A stretch of 64,000 nt of DNA from an uncultured Collinsella sp. (GTDB lineage: Bacteria; Actinomycetota; Coriobacteriia; Coriobacteriales; Coriobacteriaceae). Shown here in pieces: positions 7,007 to 16,031 of the stretch; within the stretch, counting starts at the first letter, position 1; each line of letters opens with the position of its first letter. The stretch covers positions 6,174 through 70,173 of the forward strand of contig CATXXF010000005.1 of the NCBI GenBank assembly GCA_958403395.1, in the 5' to 3' direction. The notes below the pieces were generated by a model. The model had not been told where the DNA came from and made no database searches. It worked only from the letters and a program-made list of their open reading frames with translations. The position numbers and the translations under genes were made by a program.

Positions 7007-9171
7007 TACGACCCACCGCCAAAAGCTCCCACCAGCGTGGCAACATCGACAGTGAGCGGGATGGAGCGGCCACCGGGCAGCGGGATCTCCGCAAGCGTGA
7101 ACACCGCGCTGCTGATGGTGCGCTCGACGTGATATTCCAAGGCCTCGCAAAGTGCCTTGGGGTCAGTCACGCCCAAGGGGATTTTTCGCAGGGTATCTTG
7201 AGTTTTGGAGATGCCTGCGATATCGGACCCCGGACTTTTGATGACATTGGCGGTATCGGTCAGCACCGGTTTTCTCAGACGCAAATCGCACGGTTCGAGT
7301 CCCAGCGCCGCCACGGAGGACGAAACGGTGTCACCGAGCCAGGACGCGATGGAGCCCAACGCGCCGCTACCCCCTCCCAAGCCACCGATCAGCTCTCCCA
7401 TAAGCTCGTCAGCCGCACCCTGGATGTCTCCGTACCCCACAAGCAGGCGGCCCCAAACATCCATAACGCCGTCGAGCACGCCGGCAACGCCGCCCGAACG
7501 CTCCTCCAGCGTCGAGAAGAAACGCGCGAGCACGTTGTTCTGCGCGGTCGCATCGTCGGGCGCCAGCACTGCAGCAGAAATTGCACCACGATCGCCAAGC
7601 TCAACTGCCGTGTTAAACGAAGAGTTGAGCTCGTCGGGACCGGAGGTGGCGCCCGAGACCGCAAAGGCGACCACGCCGTTGCGACCGGGCGGGGCGATGC
7701 GCGGGCGCTCACCGGAAAGTTCTTTGATGGCGGTATCGAACGCATTGCTCGCACGGTCAGCTTCGTCCTCGGTCTGACGCTCGAACTCAAGCTCCTTGTT
7801 GCGACAGTCGACGTAGTCCTCCAGGGCGTCTTTAAACTTGTCAAAGTGATACTCGAAACCGTTTTCGATAGAGGTTGAAGGCGCCGCAACAGCACCAAGC
7901 GACGAAACGCCAAAATGGCATTTGCTGCATTTATCCTGCCCATCGTAATCGGCAACCGAAGCAAATCCGCTCGGCGTTCCTTTCTTATAGTTAGGGCAGG
8001 TCGTTCCGTAATGCAGATACGCCTTGCCATCGTTCACGCTAGTCGGCCACACTGCATCGGTGTAGAGCTCGGTCGCCCGAACCTCATCAGAGTTGCGCGG
8101 CAGCAGCGGAATATAGGAGGAAACCCTGTCTCCGTTCTCGGTTATATATGCCCGATCGACCTCCGCGCTCGCATAGGTATAAAACGCCTTACGCGCCGCA
8201 GACTCGGCCTTCATCTCGACACTCGAGCCTTGGGGCTTCTCATTTGTCAGACGCCAATGGTAGTAGTCCTTCGCGCGATCAAGGGCAACTTGAGGCTCCC
8301 ACGTAACGCTCGATGAGTAATGCGGGTTTTGAACACCGGAGAGATCCGTTAGGCTTTTTGCGCGCTCCCACATACACGAACAGCTGCCGACCGAACCTTT
8401 ATCCGATCCACCGCAATCCGCTAGCCAGGCACGCTCTTTGGTCTTCGCCGTCTCCTCCGATGCTTTTTGTAGCTCCTCGGCCGCGCGCTCCAGATCTTCC
8501 GACGCATCTTTAATGGCATCGGTCGAGATTTCGGATCCTTCGAGCGCAACAAAATCCGACTCGGATGTCCTGGGCACGGCAAGCGCCGTACCGGTATAGG
8601 TCACACCGTCGGTATCCTGCGCCGATACTGCCTGCATGGCACGCGCGGCAACCAGGTACGGCAAGGCAGTCTCAATCTTTTGCAGGCCCTTTGCCGCACT
8701 TTTGGCAAACTTGTTACGTGTTTTAATGATCTGGGTTCCCGTATCAATGATATCGCTGCCGACAACCTCGGCACCTGGAATGAGAATGGCAACCAAGCCG
8801 GTGCCGATCGTGGCAAACCCCGCCAGGCCCAAACTCAAAATGCTCGCATCCACCACCGTGGCGGCCGTGTGATAGGACGACACCACGTTGGCGCCCGCCA
8901 GTGCACCGCTATCGGCCGCCACCTGGGTATCTCCGGCGCGCGACATGCTCCATATCGCCGCGGTCGACGAAAACAGCAGCGTAAGCACCGCCAGAATGAC
9001 AACCGCAGAGGAGAGCGTGGTATAGGCCCCGTCTTCGATAAACAAGTCGATACCGGCACGGCCCATAAAGCCGCCCCGCTTGCGGCGAGCGCCTGGTCGA
9101 CGGCGAGCCGCAAACCCTTGCGTCACCCGCAGCAGGCAGCGCCTAATCCCATGCAGCAATCCATGAATCAT
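7006..9171 (-). CDS. tadG: TadG-like pilus assembly protein (large)
   Basis: A 721-residue protein with a basic cytoplasmic start (RRRPGARRKRGGF), one membrane segment (TLSSAVVILAVLTLLFSSTAAIWSMS, about residues 50-75) and the phrase SRAGDTQVAADSGALAGANVV, typical of the Tad/TadG N-terminal domain. The long outside part contains an Ala/Glu-rich coiled-coil-like stretch (DASEDLERAAEELQKASEETAK) and a cysteine-containing region with CSKC. Long glycine-rich and hydrophobic segments lie near the C-terminus. GGAGGGAGATT precedes the ATG; the start overlaps tadE by 29 bases. It is longer than most TadG proteins. Confidence 0.8.
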   Translation of the reverse strand: MIHGLLHGIRRCLLRVTQGFAARRRPGARRKRGGFMGRAGIDLFIEDGAYTTLSSAVVILAVLTLLFSSTAAIWSMSRAGDTQVAADSGALAGANVVSSYHTAATVVDASILSLGLAGFATIGTGLVAILIPGAEVVGSDIIDTGTQIIKTRNKFAKSAAKGLQKIETALPYLVAARAMQAVSAQDTDGVTYTGTALAVPRTSESDFVALEGSEISTDAIKDASEDLERAAEELQKASEETAKTKERAWLADCGGSDKGSVGSCSCMWERAKSLTDLSGVQNPHYSSSVTWEPQVALDRAKDYYHWRLTNEKPQGSSVEMKAESAARKAFYTYASAEVDRAYITENGDRVSSYIPLLPRNSDEVRATELYTDAVWPTSVNDGKAYLHYGTTCPNYKKGTPSGFASVADYDGQDKCSKCHFGVSSLGAVAAPSTSIENGFEYHFDKFKDALEDYVDCRNKELEFERQTEDEADRASNAFDTAIKELSGERPRIAPPGRNGVVAFAVSGATSGPDELNSSFNTAVELGDRGAISAAVLAPDDATAQNNVLARFFSTLEERSGGVAGVLDGVMDVWGRLLVGYGDIQGAADELMGELIGGLGGGSGALGSIASWLGDTVSSSVAALGLEPCDLRLRKPVLTDTANVIKSPGSDIAGISKTQDTLRKIPLGVTDPKALCEALEYHVERTISSAVFTLAEIPLPGGRSIPLTVDVATLVGAFGGGS

Positions 9172-9655
9172 AATCTCCCTCCAGCCATTCGGGACGCGAT
9201 CGATACGAGACGTCGACCTTGAGCTCGACATAGCCGCCCTCACCCGCACTGCCCATGGCCCGCGCGAATGCACCGATCACGGGCAGCGGCTTAACCTCGC
9301 CGGCAACAGACACGGACGAAACGCCGCCGGCACCGGCCCGCCCTAACTCGATATCCCACGACAGCGACCCGCCGGCATGAAAAATCGAGACGTTGGGCAC
9401 CGCGGCAAGTCTGCGGCGAGTGAACTCCTTAAGGTCATCGTCGTCCTCCACCGTCGTCGTGGTCATAAGCCGCGCGGTCTCGGCGGCGGCAGACTCCATG
9501 ACCGCGCGCGTATAGAGCAGGCACACCGGCTGCAACGCGAGCAAGATAAGCGTCAAAAACGTCGGCAGCAAAAAGGCGGCCTCGACCGTAGACTGCGCCC
9601 GATCCTCGCACGCGATATCAATACAGAGCGATGTCCTTGGCACCCGTCGCGGCAT
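9143..9655 (-). CDS. tadE: TadE-like pseudopilin
   Basis: About 170 residues. The core is CEDRAQSTVEAAFLLPTFLTLILLALQPVCLLYTRAVMESAAAETARL, a classical TadE segment with Glu at +5 after the processing site. A soluble region ends SYRSRPEWLEGDYDSW. The exact start is unclear: an ATG at 9655 and a GTG at 9643 both lie inside the end of the upstream pilin gene and neither has a strong ribosome-binding site. Coupled translation is likely. Confidence 0.8.
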   Translation of the reverse strand: MPRRVPRTSLCIDIACEDRAQSTVEAAFLLPTFLTLILLALQPVCLLYTRAVMESAAAETARLMTTTTVEDDDDLKEFTRRRLAAVPNVSIFHAGGSLSWDIELGRAGAGGVSSVSVAGEVKPLPVIGAFARAMGSAGEGGYVELKVDVSYRSRPEWLEGDYDSWIAAWD

Positions 9656-9836
9656 CGATAACCGACGACGGGGCGACGCCATGAGACGCTGCCCGCTCGA
9701 CCAGTGCCGCCAAGCGCCCATCGGTGCCAGCGCGCCAAAGCCCCGCAATCGCCAGCACAATCGATAACAGCGCCACGGTGACGATGGCGTATTCGACGGT
9801 CGACTGAGCAGATTCCTCACACAGGACACCATGCAT
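9618..9836 (-). CDS. second small Flp/TadE-like pilin
   Basis: Only 72 residues: leader MHGVLCEESA, then QSTVEYAIVTVALLSIVLAIAGLWRAG and a short tail. Its size and the TVEY motif resemble a Flp pilin, but the tail is longer than that of the main flp product. AGGAGGGG precedes the ATG. It could be a minor or alternative pilin subunit. Confidence 0.75.
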   Translation of the reverse strand: MHGVLCEESAQSTVEYAIVTVALLSIVLAIAGLWRAGTDGRLAALVERAASHGVAPSSVIDAATGAKDIALY

Positions 9837-9837
9837 T

Positions 9838-10401
9838 TCACGACCCCTCCTTTGACTCCGTTGTTTGCGGAACCAGACGCACGGCACGCAGGCGGCACGA
9901 GGCATCGCCGGCATCCGCGGCAACCGTCACCATGTCGACCCAGCCTCTCCCATCGCGCACGATGGCGCCCCATACGTTGCCCTTAATATCGAGATAGCCG
10001 CTCAGGGCGAGCTGGGCCGTGGGCACCTCACGGTAGGCGCGCAACAGGTCTGCCGCCGCCTCGGTCATCGGCCGGTCCTCGGACCATGCGAGTCGAACCG
10101 CGATCGCGTTGTCTGCAGACGGATCCGTCGCGCTGGCAGCTCGCTCGTCGAGTGCCTGTAAAAAGGTCTGAGCCGTGACGGCGGCATCCTGACCGCCCAT
10201 ATCTCCCGCGCCTTCCGCTTGTGACACCGCCGCCGAGCCCGATCCCAAATCGGCAGTAGCGCCTGGACGCTGCTGCCGCGCAACACCCAGCCCCCAAAGT
10301 GTCGCCGCTATTGCCACGAGCAAACAGGCGAGCACCAGCGGCGAACCAACAAGCCGCCTGCCTCCTACAGGCTGTTGATGCCGTCTTTGATCGCGTTCCA
10401 T
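9838..10401 (-). CDS. membrane-anchored protein of unknown function within the Tad operon
   Basis: A 187-residue protein with an N-terminal arginine-rich stretch, one membrane anchor (SPLVLACLLVAIAATLWGLGV, about residues 20-40) and a soluble domain with WSEDRPMTEAAADLLRAYREVP and NVWGAIVRDGRGWVDMVTVAADAG. I recognise no family. The ATG lies 37 bases inside flp with only a weak site; AGGAGG after the flp stop is in the right place for a shorter product but has no in-frame start codon at good spacing. It sits where other Tad loci carry a pilus-associated lipoprotein or minor subunit. Confidence 0.6.
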   Translation of the reverse strand: MERDQRRHQQPVGGRRLVGSPLVLACLLVAIAATLWGLGVARQQRPGATADLGSGSAAVSQAEGAGDMGGQDAAVTAQTFLQALDERAASATDPSADNAIAVRLAWSEDRPMTEAAADLLRAYREVPTAQLALSGYLDIKGNVWGAIVRDGRGWVDMVTVAADAGDASCRLRAVRLVPQTTESKEGS

Positions 10402-10598
10402 AGTTCTTCGACTTTGCTCTTAAACGCGACGATGGCGATAATCGCGATCACCACGAGCACGCCGACTAAGATGGCGTATTCGGTAGTGCCCTGCGCGTTC
10501 TCCTCCCGCAACAGCGCCTTGGCACGCTGGCGAGCGCGGATTGCCCGGCAAAAAGCCCAGCTCCAAGCCTTGCCCGCAATGTCGGTCATCGTGTTCAT
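10365..10598 (-). CDS. flp: Flp-type major pilin
   Basis: A 77-residue prepilin. A 35-residue basic leader ends REENA, followed by QGTTEYAILVGVLVVIAIIAIVAFKSKVEELWNAIKDGINSL: Glu at +5, a 22-residue hydrophobic helix and a short polar tail, the layout of Flp1 pilins. The leader is longer than in most Flp proteins and the residue before the presumed cleavage is Ala instead of Gly. It is placed between tadC and the minor subunits. Confidence 0.9.
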   Translation of the reverse strand: MNTMTDIAGKAWSWAFCRAIRARQRAKALLREENAQGTTEYAILVGVLVVIAIIAIVAFKSKVEELWNAIKDGINSL

Positions 10599-10608
10599 GT
10601 ATTCCTCC

Positions 10609-11250
10609 CTACATCATCCCGCCTGCTCCCAGCAGCGGGCCCAATATGGACAGAAGCAACGCCGGCAAGATGAGCGTGCCGGTGGGAATCAGCAACTTGA
10701 CCGGTGCGCGCTCGATCTCGCGCTCGACTGCGGCGCGATGGGCCGCACGGATCTCGCGACTTTGAGCAGCCAGCGTCTCGGCCAGCGGAGCGCCCAGGGC
10801 AAGCGCCTGCCCCACCGTGATGGCAAAGGTCTCGAGCGCCCTCACGTCCAAATCACGCGCGGCAGCCAACAGCTCGGCCTCGCGCGTCCCCACGCCCACC
10901 TGCCACGCCATGCAGGCTCGTTCAAGGCGGACGGCCAGCACCGACCGACGATTGGCACAGAAAATCTCGAGCGCCGCGTCAAACGAAAGGCCGGCAGAAA
11001 GCCCCAGGCGCACCACGTCGATCATCTCGGACACCTCACCGAGCGACACCTGTGCCGGGCCGCCCGCCCCAATCGCGCCCTTCATTCGCGCGGTCAGAGC
11101 ATCAATCACCGAGCAGCTCGCAGCAATGACCAGTACCACCTCACGCTTGCACGCCTCTGCAATCTTGCGAGCATCCGCACGCTCCAAACCTGTCGCGGCA
11201 AATACACTCAGGGCACACAGACAGGCCGCGACCCCAACCAGGGCGCTCAT
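10609..11250 (-). CDS. tadC: Tad pilus inner-membrane platform protein TadC
   Basis: 213 residues. A hydrophobic N-terminus, a central T2SSF-like helical domain (MIDVVRLGLSAGLSFDAALEIFC... ALETFAITVGQALALGAPLAETLAAQSREIRAAHRAAVEREIERAPVKLLIPTGTLILPALLLSILGPLL) and a hydrophobic C-terminus. It starts at an ATGA overlap with tadB. TadB and TadC together form the membrane platform that works with the TadA ATPase. Confidence 0.88.
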   Translation of the reverse strand: MSALVGVAACLCALSVFAATGLERADARKIAEACKREVVLVIAASCSVIDALTARMKGAIGAGGPAQVSLGEVSEMIDVVRLGLSAGLSFDAALEIFCANRRSVLAVRLERACMAWQVGVGTREAELLAAARDLDVRALETFAITVGQALALGAPLAETLAAQSREIRAAHRAAVEREIERAPVKLLIPTGTLILPALLLSILGPLLGAGGMM

Positions 11251-12173
11251 AACTCCACCCGCATAATGCGCCGGATAACTACCAGGGCAACGACGTTGAG
11301 GGCAAGCCCCAACACCACGGCGCCCGCACCAGCCGGCGTCGCAAGACCGCGGCGAAAGTCTGCCGAAAGCAAAGCCAGTACCGCGCACATGCCCGCCGGC
11401 ATCGCTGCGACCATGTGTGCCGACATACGCGCCTGTGACGTCTTAACGTCCAGACGGCGTTTGAGCTCAATGCGCTCACCCACCATGCTCGACGCCTCGG
11501 ACAGCAAGCCAGCAAGTGGAGCCCCGGTACGCTGCGATACTTTGAGCGCCAAGGTGACAAGCGAAAGGCCGGGGGCATCGATGCGAACGAGTAGGTCATC
11601 GAGTGCGTCGGTCGCCGAAATACCGCAATCGATTGCCGCCGCCACCCGCAAAAACTCGGTATGCACCAGCTCTTGCGCATGGGCGCCCACAAAGCGCATT
11701 CCCTGTGCCAGCGAATGCCCCGAGGCAAGCGACATAGATAACGCTGTGAATGCCTCGGGCATGGCCTCTTCCACATCATGCTGTTCGCGTCGGCGATCGA
11801 AGGTGTCACGCGCGGCACCCACGCCAAACGGCGCCACCAGCCCCAAGACAAAGCCGATGGGCGACAACGACGCAACGGCCAGCAAAACGCTGCAGATACC
11901 GCTCGACAGCAGCAGAAATGCCAGACGAGCTGCGTTATCCTCAATAGCAAGCCCAAGGCGATCTGCGGGAATTAACGACGCCCACGAGCGGGCAATCTTT
12001 GACAGCAGGCCGTTTTCCACCAGCTCACGCGGCAGCTTCTCTGCCACCGTCTCGAGCGCCTGACGCGCCAGCTCCGCCGGCGGTACCTGCGGCACACGAG
12101 GTTCCGCCCCGCACGCCGTCGCAACAGAAAACCCTGCCAAACCCCCTACGACGAGGGGCACAGCGACCTCCAT
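11247..12173 (-). CDS. tadB: Tad pilus inner-membrane platform protein TadB
   Basis: A 308-residue membrane protein of the type II secretion F family: AFTALSMSLASGHSLAQGMRFVGAHAQELVHTEFLRV and LKVSQRTGAPLAGLLSEASSMVGERIELKRRLDVKTSQARMSA carry the T2SSF signature, flanked by two pairs of hydrophobic helices. Its start overlaps tadA by 28 bases and its end overlaps tadC by four, consistent with fixed stoichiometry. Confidence 0.9.
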   Translation of the reverse strand: MEVAVPLVVGGLAGFSVATACGAEPRVPQVPPAELARQALETVAEKLPRELVENGLLSKIARSWASLIPADRLGLAIEDNAARLAFLLLSSGICSVLLAVASLSPIGFVLGLVAPFGVGAARDTFDRRREQHDVEEAMPEAFTALSMSLASGHSLAQGMRFVGAHAQELVHTEFLRVAAAIDCGISATDALDDLLVRIDAPGLSLVTLALKVSQRTGAPLAGLLSEASSMVGERIELKRRLDVKTSQARMSAHMVAAMPAGMCAVLALLSADFRRGLATPAGAGAVVLGLALNVVALVVIRRIMRVEL

Positions 12174-13474
12174 TCGTCCACCTCCTCTTGTGTGAGCGTC
12201 CCCGACCGCAGGCCTTCTGCGATAAACGGCGGCTCGCGGTCAAGCTTCCAGGTGCGCTCGGCGGCATCGAAAGTCACATAGCGCTCGAGCTCTACGCCGC
12301 CCGACGCGGCGCGACGCACCCCCGAATACGAGGAGACGAAACGCCTGCCATCGGCGTGGCGCTCGGACATCACGATGCCGTCGAGCGCCATGGCAATCTG
12401 CTCCTCGATGAGCTCGCTCGGCAGATCGATGCCATAACGTGCAAGCAACGTCAGACGCACCACGGTCTCCTGTTCTGAACCCGCATGAAGTGTCGTGAGC
12501 GACCCGTCGTGGCCCGTGTTCATGGCCTGCAACATGTCGCAGCACTCGGCACCGCGCACCTCGCCCACCACGATGCGGTCGGGGCGCATGCGCAGAGCAT
12601 TGGTCACCAGGTCGCGAATCGTCACCGCGCCCTCGCCCTCAATTGAAGCCTCGCGCGCCTCTAGACGCACCACGTGCGGATGATGCGCAAACTTGAGCTC
12701 GGCAGAGTCCTCGATCGTCACGATGCGCTCGCCGGTGGAAATCTCACATGACAACGCGTTGAGCAGGGTGGTCTTACCAGATCCCGTGCCTCCCGCAACC
12801 GCCAGGTCCTGTCGCAGCGACACCGCGCACGACAACAGCTGCGCATACCAAAGCGGCAGCGACCCCAGCCCCACAAGCTCGTCCAGCGAGCAGATGCGGT
12901 CCGAGAACTTTCGGATGGTGAGAATCGGTCCGTCAATCGCCACAGGCGGAATCACCGCGTTGACGCGATAGCCCGTTTTGAGGCGGGCGTTGACGATGGG
13001 GCTGCGCTCGTCGATACGGCGGCCAAGTGGCGAGATGATGCGGTCGATAAGCACACGGATCTGCTCATCATCCTCAAACGCATGCTCGATGGGGTGCAAG
13101 ACGCCGCCGCGTTCAAAGAAAGCCGAGCGGCAGCCGTTAATCATGATCTCGGTAACGGTGTCGTCCTCGATGAGCGGCTGCAACGGCCCCAAGCCCACCA
13201 CGTCATCCAAAATCTCGTCGATGATGGTCTTGCGCTCGGGCGTCGCGAGATCGGTCGGCTCCTCAACATTGAGCGCCGCCTCCACCGCAGGACGCAATTC
13301 CGAGCGGGCAAGTGCCGGGTCGACATAGGCGCTGATACGCGCCACTTCGTCGTAACCCATGCGGTCCATCACGGCGCGCTTGGTGCGTCGTTTCACCGCG
13401 CGGCGACGCCCCGCATCTACAGGCGCTGCCGCCGCTGCAGCGCCGGCAGCCTTAATCCTCGTTTGCAGGCTCAT
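12146..13474 (-). CDS. tadA: Tad pilus assembly ATPase TadA (CpaF)
   Basis: A 442-residue GspE/CpaF-type hexameric ATPase that powers Flp pilus assembly. Visible: Ala/Arg-rich start, [31 protein letters not shown], Walker [10 protein letters not shown] (228-236), [12 protein letters not shown] (Asp box), [15 protein letters not shown] (Walker B) and [16 protein letters not shown] (His box). The ATG forms an ATGA overlap with the upstream tadZ gene. Confidence 0.95.
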   Translation of the reverse strand: MSLQTRIKAAGAAAAAAPVDAGRRRAVKRRTKRAVMDRMGYDEVARISAYVDPALARSELRPAVEAALNVEEPTDLATPERKTIIDEILDDVVGLGPLQPLIEDDTVTEIMINGCRSAFFERGGVLHPIEHAFEDDEQIRVLIDRIISPLGRRIDERSPIVNARLKTGYRVNAVIPPVAIDGPILTIRKFSDRICSLDELVGLGSLPLWYAQLLSCAVSLRQDLAVAGGTGSGKTTLLNALSCEISTGERIVTIEDSAELKFAHHPHVVRLEAREASIEGEGAVTIRDLVTNALRMRPDRIVVGEVRGAECCDMLQAMNTGHDGSLTTLHAGSEQETVVRLTLLARYGIDLPSELIEEQIAMALDGIVMSERHADGRRFVSSYSGVRRAASGGVELERYVTFDAAERTWKLDREPPFIAEGLRSGTLTQEEVDEWRSLCPSS

Positions 13475-15120
13475 CGCTGATCACCCTCGCGCGACCAGGG
13501 AAGGCGGATACGCGGGCGTTCGGTACGCGTCGCACGGTCGGCGACCATATCGCTCCAAGGGCCGACGGCGCACCCCAGTTCCACGAGCATCTCGCGCGTG
13601 GCCTCGCGCACGCTGGTCGCGAAAGCGCTCGTCTGACCCACTGCCTCGTCAGCGCGCCCAAACGCCATGAGCGCGGCGAGATCCTGCCCGCCATCGGCGA
13701 TACGAATCTTGGAGCTCAACGCACAGGCAATCTCAAAGCGCATGGCGACGTCCTCGTCTGCCCCGCGCGCACCGAACCGGTTGAACACGGCGCTCATGCG
13801 CGTGCGCGGCACACCTACTCGACTTGCCAGTTCAATGACGCGCGACGCCGATGTCGCGGACGACACCGCAGCATCGCCAACGACCAGGCAACGGTCGCTC
13901 GCCGCCACCGCAGCCGCTACGGCGTCGCCCCAAAAGACCGAGGTATCGATAAAGACCACGTCGGATTCGCGACGCAGGACATCAAGCAGTAGCTCCACCG
14001 GACGTGCCATGAGCTCGGCTTGCTCGGGCGCCGCGACGGGACCCCAGAGCGTAACGCCCGGGGCGACGCGCATCGATGCGGCTACGATATCCGGCTCGGT
14101 GAGCGTGCCCGCCGCCGACGGCTCGATAAGTGCCGCCATATCGCGCGGAGCATCGACGCCTAACAAGTCGTAAAGGTTTCCAAACATCAGGTCCAGGTCG
14201 AGCACGGCGGCACGCAAGCCCAACAGCGACGATGTGTGTGCCATGGTGGCAACGATCGTCGACTTGCCGCAACCGCCCGAACCCGAAATGGCGCAGATGA
14301 CCGGAGCTCGATGCTGCGGAGCGGCAGCGTCTGCCGGCGGCATCGGAGGCGGCGGAGCGGGCGTCGGTGACAGCGTCCCCGTCTCCCCCGCCGCAACCAC
14401 ACGCTGCGTCCAAGCCGGCATGTCAGCTTGTTCGGTCTGCGAGGCAGGCTCGTTCTGTGCAATCTGCTCATGCCGCATCAGCGACAACTCGCCACACCCG
14501 GCAAAGCCCTCAACTTCGTCGAGTTCATCCGCCAGATTCACGCCGTGCACGTATCCCATATCTACAGCCGGGGAGTCGCCAGCATGCTGCGCCGGCCCTC
14601 CGGCGTCATCGCATACAAGGGGGTTCCGGGGGCGCCGACCATGCTCGGCTTCCGCTTTTCCACAATCATCAACACGCGGGCCTCTTGTAGCGCGAGGCGC
14701 CCCGGGTTCCCTATCAACAAAAGCATCGGGCTCAATCGTCATGCGCCGATCGGAATCAACCGCTCCCTCGCCCGCGCGCCCGTTGCCGCATATACTGTGC
14801 GCAGCGATGACCTCGGTCGCCCCCGCGCGAAACAACCCCTCGATATCCGACGGATCGAGTGCTTCTATCAAGACGACCACGCGACTCACGCGGCCTTCGG
14901 CCGTCAGGCGTGCAACAGTCTTGCGCACATCTTCGGTATCAAACAGAGACGCCGCGATGATGGCAGCTCCGCGGCGCGACGGAAACGCCCGCGCCATGGA
15001 AACCAGCCCGTCCAGGTCACCCACGCGAAGCACCTGTGCACCCGCGTCACGGCCCTCGACTTCCCGCTGCAACAGCCCGTAATCGCCGCACGCGCAGCAC
15101 GCAAGCCAGATCGCCTTCAT
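13471..15120 (-). CDS. tadZ: Tad pilus localisation ATPase TadZ (CpaE), receiver-like plus ParA domain
   Basis: 549 residues in three parts: an N-terminal receiver-like domain (about 1-120) without a clear phospho-acceptor context; a disordered acidic and Pro/Ala-rich linker (about 120-270); and a MinD/ParA ATPase domain starting PVICAISGSGGCGKSTIVATMAH with a deviant Walker A, then LRAAVLDLDLMFGNLYDLLGVD. CpaE/TadZ proteins place the pilus machine at the cell pole. The ATG overlaps the cpaB stop (TGATG); a GTG three bases upstream is an alternative. Confidence 0.88.
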   Translation of the reverse strand: MKAIWLACCACGDYGLLQREVEGRDAGAQVLRVGDLDGLVSMARAFPSRRGAAIIAASLFDTEDVRKTVARLTAEGRVSRVVVLIEALDPSDIEGLFRAGATEVIAAHSICGNGRAGEGAVDSDRRMTIEPDAFVDREPGAPRATRGPRVDDCGKAEAEHGRRPRNPLVCDDAGGPAQHAGDSPAVDMGYVHGVNLADELDEVEGFAGCGELSLMRHEQIAQNEPASQTEQADMPAWTQRVVAAGETGTLSPTPAPPPPMPPADAAAPQHRAPVICAISGSGGCGKSTIVATMAHTSSLLGLRAAVLDLDLMFGNLYDLLGVDAPRDMAALIEPSAAGTLTEPDIVAASMRVAPGVTLWGPVAAPEQAELMARPVELLLDVLRRESDVVFIDTSVFWGDAVAAAVAASDRCLVVGDAAVSSATSASRVIELASRVGVPRTRMSAVFNRFGARGADEDVAMRFEIACALSSKIRIADGGQDLAALMAFGRADEAVGQTSAFATSVREATREMLVELGCAVGPWSDMVADRATRTERPRIRLPWSREGDQR

Positions 15121-15779
15121 CACTCGTCGCCTCCGCTCTTTTTGCCGCGCGCCGTGGCGGGAATCGTCAAGCTGACCGTTCCCTTGCCCGAGGCTCCCAG
15201 CAGTTCCTTGACGTCTTCGGGGTCAGCCGCCAGCGTCACCCATTCGATCTTGCCCTCGCGCGTGGCACCGGAATCCTCACTGGTATCGATCACGTACGCG
15301 CCGCACAGCCGATCGGTTACGCCGTCTTTTTGCACATACACATCCACGTAGCTGCCCACGCCCGTAGCACCGCCGACCGAGTGCTCGGCATCGACCGCCA
15401 CCGAAACGGCGACCTTGCCCTTAGGCACCTCGAGCTTGTGGCTCTCGGCCTTGGTGTAGACATTGCAGATCACGGCGTTTTTGGGAATACGCGAAGTCGT
15501 CACGTCGCCGCGCACCTGGCGCAGCTCGGTCGCCGCGTCACGCGGCAGCAGACTCGTCAGCCATTCCTGGGTTATGACATTGGTCTCATCGAGGGTCTCG
15601 CCCACATCGATATCGCGCGCCGCAACGCATACCTCGACGCGATCGCCACCGTACTTGGCCAAGGTCTCAGCCTGGACCTGTTCGGCTTGCGAGCGGATCG
15701 ACGAGCCGTAAACCATGCAGAGCAGAGCAGCGAGCACGCCCGCGACCAGACTGATAGCGATGCGCTTGCTCTTGTTCAC
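15120..15779 (-). CDS. cpaB: CpaB/RcpC-type pilus assembly protein, SAF domain
   Basis: 219 residues: one N-terminal membrane segment (RIAISLVAGVLAALLCMVYG), then a SAF-like domain (VEVCVAARDIDVGETLDETNVITQEWLTS ... SRIPKNAVICNVY) and a RcpC-type beta-rich region (GVGSYVDVYVQKDG). In Gram-negative loci this protein works with the secretin; here there is no secretin gene, as expected of a single-membrane cell. GAGAGGAG favours the GTG start used here over an ATG 15 bases upstream. It is the first gene of the pilus operon. Confidence 0.85.
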   Translation of the reverse strand: MNKSKRIAISLVAGVLAALLCMVYGSSIRSQAEQVQAETLAKYGGDRVEVCVAARDIDVGETLDETNVITQEWLTSLLPRDAATELRQVRGDVTTSRIPKNAVICNVYTKAESHKLEVPKGKVAVSVAVDAEHSVGGATGVGSYVDVYVQKDGVTDRLCGAYVIDTSEDSGATREGKIEWVTLAADPEDVKELLGASGKGTVSLTIPATARGKKSGGDE

Positions 15780-15889
15780 GGCCGCTCCTCTCATGGCAGT
15801 GCCGGGCGAATGCCCGTACCACCATTGTCTGGGCGGTCAGAGTGCAAAGCGGCGCAATCGCGATCTTGGTTTTCGATGTCAAACCAATC

Positions 15890-15941
15890 GCTGACCAGAA
15901 GCTGACCAGCCCGTCAAGCTCGTGGCAAGGTTTTGGTCAGC
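15890..15941. promoter_or_regulatory. GCTGACC repeats upstream of the Tad operon
   Basis: Two direct copies of GCTGACCAG (15890-15910) and an inverted GGTCAGC (15935-15941) lie 110-160 bp upstream of cpaB in the only sizeable gap before the operon. They could be an operator; no clear -10/-35 pair was found beside them. The remaining bases up to the rsgA terminator show nothing else. Confidence 0.35.
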
Positions 15942-15985
15942 ACGTCAGCAAACTGCATGTTTCGAGGCTTTTCCGCAGCAAAAAA

Positions 15986-16013
15986 GCCGTCTCCCGAACA
16001 GTTGGGAGACGGC
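15986..16013 (-). terminator. intrinsic terminator after rsgA
   Basis: Perfect 10-bp stem GCCGTCTCCC/GGGAGACGGC with an eight-base loop, followed on the minus strand by TTTTTT. It separates rsgA from the Tad operon. Confidence 0.88.
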
Positions 16014-16031
16014 TGTCATAGAAAAAATCAA

